DNA from: Burkholderia ambifaria
GTDB lineage: Bacteria; Pseudomonadota; Gammaproteobacteria; Burkholderiales; Burkholderiaceae
Direction of reading: 5' to 3'
DNA: 64,000 bases
Assembly: GCF_001443045.1 (NCBI RefSeq)
Contig: NZ_LKPJ01000012.1
Span: forward strand, 69,314 to 133,313
Below, piece by piece: positions 45,195 through 53,684 of this stretch. The translations under genes and the position numbers were made by a program. Numbering within the stretch: position 1 is the stretch's first letter; each line of letters begins with the position of its first letter. The notes under the pieces were generated by a model. The model did not search any database, was not told the origin of the DNA, and saw nothing but the letters and a program-made list of their open reading frames with translations.

Positions 45195-45668
45195 CTAGGC
45201 CGCCGCGACGGTGGCGCGCGCGGCATCCTCGCCGCGCACGAGCAGGACCGGGCAACTCGATGCGCGGAGGAAGCGTTCGGCAACACTGCCGAGCACCAGC
45301 CGCCGGACACCGCGCCGACCATGCGTGCCGACCACGGCCAGATCGATCGAACGGTCGACGACGTATTGCTGCAGGCGCTCCGCGACGTCCTGACCGAAAT
45401 CGGTCTCGATGATTTCCGTCTCGCCGTTGACCGCCGCGCGCGAGATCGTCCGGTCGGCATCCCGCAGTATCGCCGCGCCATGCTGCCGGATCTCGTCGAG
45501 CAAGGCTTCGGGCTCCATGCGGCCGCCGTAAGCGAACAGGGTCGATTTGTCGACGACGAAAACGGCAAACAGACGCGCACCGCATGACCTGGCCATCCTG
45601 AGACCTTCGTCGAGCGCCCGTTGCGCGCAAGGACTGCCGTCCGTTGCGACCATGATATTCGTGTACAT
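45195..45668 (-). CDS. Universal stress protein, single domain
   Basis: 157 aa, MYTNIMVATDGSPCAQRALD at the start and the ATP signature GTHGRRGVRRLVLGSVAERF. It is the last of five Usp genes in the window. An FNR-type box lies 84 bp upstream at 45746, and a DUF1488-like gene follows. Confidence 0.94.
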   Translation of the reverse strand: MYTNIMVATDGSPCAQRALDEGLRMARSCGARLFAVFVVDKSTLFAYGGRMEPEALLDEIRQHGAAILRDADRTISRAAVNGETEIIETDFGQDVAERLQQYVVDRSIDLAVVGTHGRRGVRRLVLGSVAERFLRASSCPVLLVRGEDAARATVAAA

Positions 45669-45745
45669 GCGAACCTCGCTGAATGAACGGGCCGATTGCG
45701 GCGTCCGGATTCGTTTCCATCATCGGCATTCGCCGCAGGCGCGCG

Positions 45746-45759
45746 TTGACCGAGGTCAA
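45746..45759. promoter_or_regulatory. FNR-type box (TTGAC-N4-GTCAA) upstream of usp
   Basis: The sequence TTGACcgagGTCAA is a perfect palindrome in both arms. It is centred about 84 bp before the Usp start. Confidence 0.68.
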
Positions 45760-45894
45760 CGGTTTGGAACCGCATCGAAATCGGCCCGCGACCCCACGGA
45801 CGGCCATCGCCCCGTGCTGGCCGAAGCCGCGTGCCGTGATCCGGGCAACCGAGAGGTGAGAGGCTGCATGGTCGAGGTGCGGCAGCATTTGCCG

Positions 45895-46335
45895 TTAGCG
45901 GGGCGGGTTCTCGTACGACTGGAAACCGTTCTCGATCTCGAGGATTTTCCTGGCGCACGCATCGTATTGCCACCCCGGGCCGCCATCGCTGCCGTACATG
46001 CCCTTGCACATCGCCTTGAGCCGGATCACCGAGCCGCCGTCGCCCGACGCCGCGCGCGATGCCCAGAGATAGACTTCCCCCGCCAGATGCGGTTGCGCCG
46101 TTTCGATCAGGTCGGCACTCGCGCGCGTGATTCGGGTTGACGAACGGGCTTCGACGTAACGCCGCGTGCGGCTCCACGCACGATCGCATTCCAACGGCGT
46201 CGAACACGGCAGCAACGCGGCCTGACGCGCCGCAAGCAGTTGCGTTTCCGTCGACCTGAATGCTCCGGTTCGCTCTACCCCGGCACATGCGCCCAACGCG
46301 AGCAGCACACCGACCATCAACACACGTTGCTTCAT
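45895..46335 (-). CDS. Lipoprotein of unknown function
   Basis: 146 aa from the ATG at 46335. The signal peptide ends in the lipobox LGAC. Later cysteines (CSTPLECDRAW; MCKGMYG; YDAC) could form disulfides in the periplasm. The segment WSRTRRYVEARSSTRITRAS is typical of small Burkholderia lipoproteins with no assigned role. It lies about 150 bp from the nearest of two FNR boxes on the other side of the divergent gap. Confidence 0.78.
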   Translation of the reverse strand: MKQRVLMVGVLLALGACAGVERTGAFRSTETQLLAARQAALLPCSTPLECDRAWSRTRRYVEARSSTRITRASADLIETAQPHLAGEVYLWASRAASGDGGSVIRLKAMCKGMYGSDGGPGWQYDACARKILEIENGFQSYENPPR

Positions 46336-46478
46336 CGTGAATGCCTCGTCAGGCCGTGAGTTCCGCACGCAATCGAGCGACGTGACCGCGCCCGACGTCA
46401 ATCCCGCGCGTCGCGGCGCGCAGGCCGCGCGCCGTCACGGGCCTGAAACCGACGGTATTGCCGCTGTCGCGAGCACGG

Positions 46479-46527
46479 TTGACCTGCGTCAAGCGTGCTC
46501 CGGTGTGGCCGGCTTGATTCGTATCAA
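46479..46527 (+). promoter_or_regulatory. Tandem FNR boxes upstream of the APH/P-loop kinase gene
   Basis: Box 1 (46479-46492) is TTGACctgcGTCAA. Box 2 (46514-46527) is TTGATtcgtATCAA, the exact FNR consensus. The centres are 35 bp apart. A CAATAG at 46552-46557 would serve as -10, placing box 2 near -41.5 to -43.5 and box 1 near -77. The implied leader to the start codon is about 130 bases. Confidence 0.75.
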
Positions 46528-46696
46528 GCCGGCACGCGCGCTGCTCGGCTGCAATAGAGTCCGTCGAGTCGGCGATCCGTGGCTTGCCGCACCGATCCGC
46601 GACATCGAGCAGGCGAGAACGTGTCGTTCTCGTTCGAATCCAACCCGCGGGGCGCGGCAACGCGGACGCGCGCCCCGTCCGACCGATCCTTTCATC

Positions 46697-48301
46697 ATGT
46701 CCCGAACGCCTCACGTACCGTTCGCGCTGAGCCGCGCAAATGCACGGCGACAAGCGATGCAGTTCGATCGCGCGTTGAATCGGCCCGCCACCTATCCGCA
46801 CCCCGCAGGCCGCATCGAGCGGATCGAGACCCATCTGTCCGTCGTCTATCTGGCCGGGCGCTACGCGTACAAGCGCATCAAGCCCGTGCGCTTCGCGTTC
46901 GTCGATCTCGTGCGGCCTGCGCAGCGGCGTCGCTGCGCGCTTGCGGAGTGCACGCTCAATCGCCCGTTCGCCGGCCCGCTGTACCTGGGCGTCTGGCCGC
47001 TCGTCGCACGCGGCCGGCGATGCGCGTTCGATGCGCCGGTGCGGACCGGCGGGCGCCGGTATCGGCAGCAGACGGCACCGGGCGAGTACGTGGTGCGCAT
47101 GCGCCGGTTCGACGCGCGTGCGATGCTGTCGATTCGCAGCGCGTCGCACGACGAAGGGCTGGCGGATGCGGACGCCCTCGCCGATACGCTGGCCCGCCAT
47201 CATCTGCACGCGCCGCGCCGTGCGCCGCGCGGTCATTCCGGCAGCGCGGCGAGCGTCGCCGCCCAATGCCGGCCATTGCTCGACACGCTCGACGCCGCCG
47301 TGCCGGACGAAGCCGCGCTGCGCGCGTGGTACGAGGCCGAGTTGATCCGCATCGCACCGCTGCTTGCGGATCGGCATGCGCACGGTTTCGTGCGCGCATG
47401 CCACGGGGACCTGCATCTCGACAACATCGTCCGCTGGCGCAACCGGATCCTGATGTTCGACTGCATCGAATTCAACGACGCGCTGCGCTGGATCGACGTG
47501 GCGAGCGATCTCGCGTTCGCGCTGATGGATTTCTCCGCCCACGGACGCGACGATTGCGCCCACCGCCTTCTTTCCGGCTGGCTGGCACGCACGGGCGACC
47601 ATGCGGCACTGGGCGTGCTGCCGTGCTACTTCGTCTATCGGGCGCTGGTGCGCGCGCTGACCGCGCGACTGCGCGGTGACGAAGCGGCGCGCGCCCGCTA
47701 TCTGCGCATTGCGTCGGCCATGGCTCATGCTCGACGCGATGCGCGACCGGTGCTGCTTCTGTGTCATGGAATGTCCGGCTCGGGCAAATCGCTGGCCAGC
47801 CGCGCGCTGGCCGAGCGACTCGGTGCGATCCGGCTGTCCAGCGACGTCGAGCGCAAGCGTTGTGCCGGTGTACCCGGCGAAACCCGTCTGTCCCCCGATG
47901 CCTATTCGGACACCGCAATCGACCGGATCTACGCAACCCTGCTTTCCGAGGCCGGTGTGGTCCTCGACAGCGGCTACACGGCGATCGTCGACGCGACGTT
48001 CCTGCGCGAACGCAACCGCACGGCGTTTCTCTCGCTCGCCGCACGGCTCGGCGTGCGCGTCGCGATTCTCGATTTCGCCGCGAGCCAGGCGACGCTTGCC
48101 GCGCGTGTCGCGGCGCGGGCGGCACGCGGGGGCGATCCCTCCGATGCCGACACCGCCGTGCTGGCCCGACAGATCGAGCATGCCGACCCGCTGACCGGAC
48201 CGGAAGCGGCTATCGCGATTCGTTTCGACACCGATTGCGATGCCGCGGCGTACGGAAGCCGCGCATTCTGGGCGCCGTTGCTCGCCGCGCTGCGTACGTA
48301 A
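46697..48301 (+). CDS. Two-domain kinase-like protein (aminoglycoside-phosphotransferase-like plus P-loop kinase)
   Basis: 534 aa from the ATG at 46697; an ATG at 46757 is an alternative. The N-terminal half looks like COG2187/APH-type proteins (THLSVVYLAGRYAYKRIKPVR; kinase-like HGDLHLDNIVRW near residue 235; IEFNDALRWIDVASDLA). The C-terminal third is a P-loop kinase of COG0645 type with Walker A GMSGSGKS near residue 358. The substrate is unknown. A protein of the same unusual fusion (Rv2004c) belongs to the M. tuberculosis DosR regulon. Two FNR boxes precede it. Confidence 0.87.
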   Translation: MSRTPHVPFALSRANARRQAMQFDRALNRPATYPHPAGRIERIETHLSVVYLAGRYAYKRIKPVRFAFVDLVRPAQRRRCALAECTLNRPFAGPLYLGVWPLVARGRRCAFDAPVRTGGRRYRQQTAPGEYVVRMRRFDARAMLSIRSASHDEGLADADALADTLARHHLHAPRRAPRGHSGSAASVAAQCRPLLDTLDAAVPDEAALRAWYEAELIRIAPLLADRHAHGFVRACHGDLHLDNIVRWRNRILMFDCIEFNDALRWIDVASDLAFALMDFSAHGRDDCAHRLLSGWLARTGDHAALGVLPCYFVYRALVRALTARLRGDEAARARYLRIASAMAHARRDARPVLLLCHGMSGSGKSLASRALAERLGAIRLSSDVERKRCAGVPGETRLSPDAYSDTAIDRIYATLLSEAGVVLDSGYTAIVDATFLRERNRTAFLSLAARLGVRVAILDFAASQATLAARVAARAARGGDPSDADTAVLARQIEHADPLTGPEAAIAIRFDTDCDAAAYGSRAFWAPLLAALRT

Positions 48302-48361
48302 TCGCGACGTGCGCGTCGCGGGCAAGCGGCCCGGCCGCCCGCGCCGGGCGCCGCCGCACCG

Positions 48362-48538
48362 TCACGCGCGAAAACGCTGCTCCTCGATCTGCTGCAGCTT
48401 GCCGACTTCGACGACGCCGCCGAGCAGCCCCGCCGGCGACAGCGAGATGGCCGGGGGATGCGCCACCGTCAGCGGGCCGGCCATCTGGAGCGCGCAGATG
48501 CCATCGGCATCGCCGTTGAACACGTCAAAGCGCGTCAT
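48362..48538 (-). pseudogene. Remnant of a DHH-family phosphoesterase gene
   Basis: A 58-codon frame starts with MTRFDVFNGDADGICALQ, the hallmark N-terminus of DHH-type phosphoesterases (DxDG metal motif), proteins of 300 or more residues. The match stops abruptly at residue 18 and is followed by ~40 unrelated-looking residues. An in-frame internal deletion is the simplest explanation. It overlaps the end of the preceding small frame by 14 bases and has no clear ribosome site. Confidence 0.5.
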
Positions 48539-48713
48539 GATGCGCGACGCCCGATGGCCGCATGAGTCGCGGCAGCCATGTCATGGAACGTCTCCCTTTC
48601 AGCCTGTTGGCGTTCGCCTCGTGTCGCGCTTTCGGCGAGCGTGACAGGCGCCGCGCGGCGGCCTCGTCGCTCGGCGTGATCGCGCGGCCGTCCGGGGTAC
48701 GGGCATCGCTCAT
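48525..48713 (-). CDS. Possible small basic protein downstream of the nicotinate enzyme
   Basis: 62 aa. Its ATG overlaps the nicotinate phosphoribosyltransferase stop as ATGA. The product (ITPSDEAAARRLSRSPKARH, then RLMRPSGVAHHDAL) is basic with no recognised domain. Coupling by overlap argues for translation, but it could be a remnant like the neighbouring DHH fragment. Confidence 0.4.
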   Translation of the reverse strand: MSDARTPDGRAITPSDEAAARRLSRSPKARHEANANRLKGRRSMTWLPRLMRPSGVAHHDAL

Positions 48714-50077
48714 GCCGCTTGCTGCCCCGCGTGCCCGCCCCACTGCGCGGCGAGTGCCGCCAGCGCCGGGGAAATCAGCGGCTGCAGCGGCATGACGGGC
48801 GCCAGCGCACGCATGGGATCGGGCAGCGTGGACAGTTCTCGCAATGCGTGAGTGCGACTCTCGCCGAGCGTGGGGGCCGCAAACCGCGTTCCTGCGACCA
48901 TCACGGGCCGCAACAAAGGCGTTCCGTCGATGCGCTCGCCTTCGAGACCGACGCAGTCGGCGGTGATGCGCCCATCCGCGTCGTATTGCCGGAACACCTG
49001 CTTGCGGCCCGGCAGCGTCGCCTTGCCCTCGGAGCGCTTGCAGCGTGCCCGGCCTGCATACTCGACGAGCTTGTACGCGCAGTCGAAGCACGGTGCGTCC
49101 GCCGATGTGCTCATCTGCGTGCCGATTCCGAAGCCGTCGATCGGGGCGTGCTGGCGGACGAGTTCCTGCAGCCGCATTTCGTCGAGATTGCCGCTCGCGA
49201 AGATCGTCGCGTCGGTCAGGCCGCCGCGATCGAGAATCGCGCGAACGTTGCATGCATGCGCCGCCAGATCGCCGCTGTCGATCCGGACGCCCTTGATGCG
49301 CACGTTGTCGGGCGCGAGCCGCCGCGCAAGCTCGACGACCTTGTGCGCCGCGCGCTCCGTATCGTAGGTATCGATCAGCAGCATCGCGTTATCCGGCTGC
49401 GATCGCGCGAAATGCTCGAACGCGAGCGCTTCGTCGTCGTGTGCCTGGACGTAGGAATGCGCCATCGTGCCGTACACCGGAATACCGTAACGCAAGCCGG
49501 CGAGCAGGGTCGCCGTGCCGGAAAATCCCGCCAGGTAGCTGGCACGCGCGGACAGCATCGCCGCCTGCGCACCATGGGCGCGCCGCAGCCCGAAGTCGAC
49601 CAGCAACCTGCCATGCGCGACGAGCGTGGCCCGCGCGGCCTTGCTTGCGACCAGCGTTGCGTAATGGAGCAGGTTCATCACGCGACTCTCGACGAACTGC
49701 GCCTCGCGAAGCGGCGCCGTGATCCGCAGTATCGGTTCGTCGGCGAAGAACACCGTGCCTTCCGGCATCGCGTCGACGGTGCCCGTGAAGCGGAAACCGG
49801 CGAGCGACGCGAGGAAATCCGCGCGAAAGCGCCCGGTTGCGGCCAGTCGTTCGAGCGCGGCGGCCGTGAAGCGCAGGCTCTCCAGATAGTCGAGCACGGG
49901 TGCCAGTCCCGCCGCCATCAGGAATGCGCGCTGTTCCGGCAGCGCCCGTACGAAGAACTCGAAGCTGGCCGCTTCGTTCATTCCGGCGTCGAACGCGGCC
50001 TGCATCATCGTCAGCTCATACAAATCCGTCAGCAGTACGTCGTCGACGTCCGCATCCGGCCAGGATCCGTTCATCAT
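48710..50077 (-). CDS. pncB: Nicotinate phosphoribosyltransferase
   Basis: 455 aa; AGGAGG lies four bases before the ATG at 50077 (a second ATG follows). Family features are LLTDLYELTMMQAAF at the start, the active-site region VDFGLRRAHG, IDTYDTERA and GVRIDSGDLAAHA, and GIGTQMSTS. It salvages nicotinate to NAD precursor. A C-terminal CxxxxC-type pair (CFDCAYK) is typical of the longer group. The DosR regulon contains a homologous enzyme (Rv0573c). It is 272 bp after the CBS gene in the same orientation. Confidence 0.93.
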   Translation of the reverse strand: MMNGSWPDADVDDVLLTDLYELTMMQAAFDAGMNEAASFEFFVRALPEQRAFLMAAGLAPVLDYLESLRFTAAALERLAATGRFRADFLASLAGFRFTGTVDAMPEGTVFFADEPILRITAPLREAQFVESRVMNLLHYATLVASKAARATLVAHGRLLVDFGLRRAHGAQAAMLSARASYLAGFSGTATLLAGLRYGIPVYGTMAHSYVQAHDDEALAFEHFARSQPDNAMLLIDTYDTERAAHKVVELARRLAPDNVRIKGVRIDSGDLAAHACNVRAILDRGGLTDATIFASGNLDEMRLQELVRQHAPIDGFGIGTQMSTSADAPCFDCAYKLVEYAGRARCKRSEGKATLPGRKQVFRQYDADGRITADCVGLEGERIDGTPLLRPVMVAGTRFAAPTLGESRTHALRELSTLPDPMRALAPVMPLQPLISPALAALAAQWGGHAGQQAA

Positions 50078-50348
50078 GTGCCCTCCTGCGCCGCCTGCGC
50101 GCGATCGTGCTGCCGGTGCCCGGCCGCTCCGGTGCGGACAAGCGTCGCTTCAATCATTGCGGCGCCGGGCCCGGGGTCGACTGAACCACGGTTCAGACGC
50201 CATTGCACGACGCGACATACGGATAGTATCCGCGCGGATCGTTGCAGTAGTGCCACGCGCGAGCAGGTGGAAGCCGTGCACGGGCGGCGCACCGCGCCGG
50301 TGTCGCGCCCGCCGCCATGTCGTGCGGCGCAAGCCGGACCGCACCGGA

Positions 50349-50786
50349 TCAGCCACACTGCTTCTCCTCGAAATACGTCTGGCGGGCCGCCACGAGGCGC
50401 AACTCGTCGAGCAGCGCCGCGGCCGCGCGAAGTAGATCGTCGAGCGAGACGACTCCGACCAGGTCACCGTCGCCATCGACGACCGGCAGCCGTCGGACAC
50501 CGTGCTGGCGCATCCGCTTCGCGAGCAGCCAGATGTCGTCGTCGACGTTCCCGATCGAGACGGGCGTCGACATGATGTCGCCGACGAACAGCGAACCGGC
50601 CTCCGCGTCGGCACCGACCACTGTGAGCACGATGTCTCGATCGGTCACCACGCCGATCGGCGCGCGTCGTCCCTCCTGTTCACGTACGACGACCAGATCG
50701 CCGGTGTGCGCGTCGCGCATCATTTCGGCCGCCTCGACGACGGTTGCCCGCGTGGAACACATGGCGACATCGCGGGTGCAGAGCAT
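50349..50786 (-). CDS. CBS-domain pair protein (Hrp1-like)
   Basis: 145 aa from the ATG at 50786. A GTG at 50861 overlapping the LysR gene end is an alternative start. Two CBS modules are visible (TRDVAMCSTRATVVEAAEMM, PIGVVTDRDIVL; VGDIMSTPVSIG, VVSLDDLLRA). Such pairs bind adenine nucleotides and act as energy or stress sensors. Size and architecture match Hrp1 (Rv2626c), one of the most strongly induced DosR-regulon proteins. It ends the low-oxygen part of the window. Confidence 0.88.
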   Translation of the reverse strand: MLCTRDVAMCSTRATVVEAAEMMRDAHTGDLVVVREQEGRRAPIGVVTDRDIVLTVVGADAEAGSLFVGDIMSTPVSIGNVDDDIWLLAKRMRQHGVRRLPVVDGDGDLVGVVSLDDLLRAAAALLDELRLVAARQTYFEEKQCG

Positions 50787-50857
50787 CGCGGCATTCGATA
50801 TCGTTTTCCAGCGCGCGTGCCTGGCAAACCGGACGTGGCGCAGTGCAGCCGCCACGC

Positions 50858-51763
50858 TCACCGCGCGTTCGCGAACAACTGAACCACCACGCCGCGCAGC
50901 CAGCGATTGCCTGCTTCATGGTGATATCGCGAGTGCCAGTGCTGTCGAACCGCAAACCCCTCGACCTCGATCGGACAGGCATGAACCGTCAGATCGCTGG
51001 CCTGAGCGAGCGTCTCGCCGATATGGCGAGGCAGCGTCGTGATCAGGTCCGTGCTCTGGATGATTGCGCCCAGACCCAGGAAGCCCGGCAGCGCCAGCAC
51101 GACCTGACGCTCGATGCGTTCGCGCATCAGCGCCTGGTCGAGAAGCTGCGCGCCCGTTCCGGCGGTAATGACCACATGGCCCTCCGACCGATACTGTTTC
51201 GCGCCGAGGCGGCCGCGAATCCTCGGATGATGGCGATTGGCCAGACACACCCAGTCCTGGTCGTACAGCTTCTGCTGGTAGATCCCGCCGCCCAGCCACG
51301 GCACATAGCCGATCGCGAGATCGGCTTCGCCGGACTCGAGCGCCCGTTCCGTGTTGCCGTCGATCCTCGCCGCCTCGAGCCGGACACCCGGCGCCTGCGC
51401 GCGAACGTGCGCCAGAAGCCGCGGCAACAGCGTGATATGGCTCGCATCGGTCATGCAGATGCGAAACCGGCGCTGCGCAGTCGCCGGGTCGAACGCGATT
51501 TCCCAGGCCGCGAAGCGCCGCAGCGATTCGAGGATTTCCCGGCACGGGCCGATGAGCGCGTCGGCCTGAGGCGTCGGCGCCATGCCGCCGGGCGTTCGAA
51601 TGAACAGCGGATCGTGAAGGTGTTCGCGCAAGCGTCCGAGCCAGATGCTGACCGTCGGCTGACTTTGCCCGAGTTGCTCGGCCACGCGGGTGACGCTGCG
51701 CGCGTCGTACAGCAGATCGAAAAGCTGGAGCAGCTTCAGGTCGGGAAGATCGGCCGGAATCAT
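50858..51763 (-). CDS. LysR-family transcription regulator
   Basis: 301 aa. The winged helix-turn-helix occupies residues ~8-66 (LLQLFDLLYDARSVTRVAEQLG, QSQPTVSIWLGRLREHL), and the effector-binding domain fills the rest. It is divergent from the five-gene metabolic cluster at 51884-55737, with a palindromic site in the gap, so it very probably controls that cluster and itself. The NodD/LinR-like recognition helix says nothing about the inducer. Confidence 0.93.
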   Translation of the reverse strand: MIPADLPDLKLLQLFDLLYDARSVTRVAEQLGQSQPTVSIWLGRLREHLHDPLFIRTPGGMAPTPQADALIGPCREILESLRRFAAWEIAFDPATAQRRFRICMTDASHITLLPRLLAHVRAQAPGVRLEAARIDGNTERALESGEADLAIGYVPWLGGGIYQQKLYDQDWVCLANRHHPRIRGRLGAKQYRSEGHVVITAGTGAQLLDQALMRERIERQVVLALPGFLGLGAIIQSTDLITTLPRHIGETLAQASDLTVHACPIEVEGFAVRQHWHSRYHHEAGNRWLRGVVVQLFANAR

Positions 51764-51786
51764 GGAGTCGTCGCATTATTGTCCAT

Positions 51787-51813
51787 TGCAATGACGTCAT
51801 TGTAGTCATTGCA
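51787..51813. promoter_or_regulatory. Palindromic operator in the LysR divergent gap
   Basis: Arms TGCAATGAC (51787-51795) and GTCATTGCA (51805-51813) form a perfect inverted repeat. A second perfect 14-bp palindrome CAATGACGTCATTG (51789-51802) is nested in it. This is an expected place for LysR tetramer binding, 24 bp from the LysR start. Confidence 0.7.
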
Positions 51814-51883
51814 TTGCCAGCATGACGGGCGACTTCTATCGTGCAGCGATACGTCAACCCTGCATGACATTGGAGACACCCCC

Positions 51884-52834
51884 ATGAAGATTGCAATGCT
51901 GGGCGCCGGCGCGCTGGGCTGCGCGATTGGCGCCGCCCTGACCGAAGGCGGCCACGAGACCTGCCTGATCGGCCGCTCGCCGTCGCACGTCGGCGCGATG
52001 TGCCGCGACGGCCTGCAGGTCGACGATCCGAGCGGATCCCGGCGCGTGCGCGTCCGCGCAACGACGCAGGCGGCCGACGTCGGCGTCGCGGACCTGGTGA
52101 TCGTGCTGGTCAAGTCGTTCAGTACCGACGCGGCAATGCGCGGCGCGCAAGGGCTGATCGGGCCCGATACGCTCGTGCTGTCGCTGCAGAACGGCCTCGG
52201 GCACGAGGACATCCTCGCCGACGTCGTCGGCCGCGAGCGCGTGCTCGCCGGCAAGACCTACGTCGGCGGCGTGCGGCGCGGCGACGGGCACGTCGAATCC
52301 GGCGTGGCCGGCAAGCGCACCTGCATCGGCGAGCTCGACGGCCGCATCACGCCCCGCGTACAGGCGATCGCCGACGCGTTCAACGCCGCGGGCCTCGCGA
52401 CGACAGTCAGCGACAACATCGTCGGCACGATGTGGGACAAGCTGCTGGTCAACGTCGCCACGGGCGCGCTCACCGGCATCACGGGCCTGACCTACGGGCA
52501 GCTGTACGACGAGCCGCTGCTGAAGGCGACGTCGCTCGCGGCCGTCGCCGAGGCGATCGCGACCGCGCAAGCGGCCGGCATCACGCTGTCGATGACGGAC
52601 CCCGAGCAGGCATGGGCACTGGCCGCCGAAGGCCTGTCCGCCGCGTTCAAGACATCGATGCTGCAGAGCCTGGAGAGAGGCGCGCTGACCGAGATCGACT
52701 TCATCAACGGATCGGTCGTGCGCTGGGGACAGCGGTACGGCGTGCCCACGCCGGTCAACGCGACGCTGGTCGCGTGCATCAAGGGGATCGAGCGCACGAT
52801 GGCCGATCGCCAGGCGCAGGAGGCTGCCGCATGA
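51884..52834 (+). CDS. Ketopantoate reductase-family oxidoreductase (ApbA/PanE-like)
   Basis: 316 aa from the ATG at 51884 (GGAG site). It has the NADPH-binding GAGALGCAIGAAL, the family lysine region MWDKLLVNVATG and the ALTEIDFINGSVV segment near the end. Members reduce 2-keto groups on short branched acids. As the first gene of a LysR-controlled catabolic set it probably acts on the pathway substrate rather than in pantothenate synthesis. Its stop overlaps the next start as ATGA. Confidence 0.85.
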   Translation: MKIAMLGAGALGCAIGAALTEGGHETCLIGRSPSHVGAMCRDGLQVDDPSGSRRVRVRATTQAADVGVADLVIVLVKSFSTDAAMRGAQGLIGPDTLVLSLQNGLGHEDILADVVGRERVLAGKTYVGGVRRGDGHVESGVAGKRTCIGELDGRITPRVQAIADAFNAAGLATTVSDNIVGTMWDKLLVNVATGALTGITGLTYGQLYDEPLLKATSLAAVAEAIATAQAAGITLSMTDPEQAWALAAEGLSAAFKTSMLQSLERGALTEIDFINGSVVRWGQRYGVPTPVNATLVACIKGIERTMADRQAQEAAA

Positions 52835-53223
52835 GCGCCACGAAAGCCTATCTGGAGCACGTCGCCATCTGGGTGAAGGACATCCATTGGCACATCCGGT
52901 TCTTCGAGGACGTGCTCGGCATGACGATGCGCGAGGTGGACGGCACCATCGACGCACCGCGGCAGTACTGGACGCTCGGCGGCCTGCAGTTTATCCATGC
53001 CCCGGCCTGGGACGGCCCCGAGGGCCGGCTCGGCCATCTGGGCGTGATGTGCGAAGACCTGGAGGCCGCGCTGGCTGCGGCACAAGCGTACGGCGTCACT
53101 GAAATGCCGCAGGGGCGGAACTGGCTGCGCCTGCCCGACGGCCTGGCCGTCGAACTCATTCAGGCAACCCCCGCCTCGTGTGTCGCGCAGGCGCTGGCGA
53201 TCAATCCGCGAACGGAGGCATGA
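52831..53223 (+). CDS. VOC-superfamily (glyoxalase-like) protein
   Basis: 130 aa, starting within the previous stop. It shows the paired beta-alpha-beta pattern of the VOC fold: LEHVAIWVKDIHWHIRFFED near the start and GHLGVMCEDLEAALAAA in the second half. His and Glu residues are in metal-ligand positions. It could be an isomerase, dioxygenase or lyase of the pathway. It overlaps the next gene as ATGA. Confidence 0.85.
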   Translation: MSATKAYLEHVAIWVKDIHWHIRFFEDVLGMTMREVDGTIDAPRQYWTLGGLQFIHAPAWDGPEGRLGHLGVMCEDLEAALAAAQAYGVTEMPQGRNWLRLPDGLAVELIQATPASCVAQALAINPRTEA

Positions 53224-53684
53224 CCATGACGATCGTCGAAAAATACTGGGACGACGCCCGCGAGGGCGACGCATGCACGAGTCCGAGCTACACGGTGACC
53301 CAGGCGCGCATCCTCGCGTACGCCGACCTCACCGGCGACCACACGCCGGTGCACGTCGACGAGGCATACGCGAACGCGAGCCACTTCGGCTGCCTCGTCG
53401 CGCACGGCCTGTTCGGGCTGTCGATCGCCGACGGCCTCAAGACGCAGAGCGACTACCGCTTCGTGCCGGGCATGTCGCTCGGCTGGACCTGGGACTTCCT
53501 GCTGCCGATCAAGGTGAACGACGTGCTGCACGTGACGTTCCGCGTCGGCGCGATGCGGGCGAGCAAGAGCCGCCCGGGCTGGGGCATCGTCGTGCTGCCG
53601 TCGGAGCTGATCAATCAGGACGGCCAGGTCGTTCAGCGCGGCGAACATCGGCTGATGGTGCCGCGCCGGCCGGGAGCGTTCTGA
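53220..53684 (+). CDS. MaoC-like acyl-CoA hydratase
   Basis: 154 aa from the ATG at 53220; a second ATG at 53226 is possible. The hot-dog fold hydratase motif is clear: YADLTGDHTPVHVDEAYANAS with catalytic Asp/His, then GCLVAHGLFGLSI. It would add water to an enoyl-CoA. Its partner is probably the adjacent CoA-transferase, since MaoC plus CaiB pairs occur in itaconate, mesaconate and citramalate routes. Confidence 0.9.
   Translation: MTMTIVEKYWDDAREGDACTSPSYTVTQARILAYADLTGDHTPVHVDEAYANASHFGCLVAHGLFGLSIADGLKTQSDYRFVPGMSLGWTWDFLLPIKVNDVLHVTFRVGAMRASKSRPGWGIVVLPSELINQDGQVVQRGEHRLMVPRRPGAF

Noticed and set aside
48303..48320. Hairpin CGCGACG-TGCG-CGTCGCG after the kinase-fusion gene
   Set aside because: Only a 7-bp stem with no T-run; such GC hairpins arise often by chance here.
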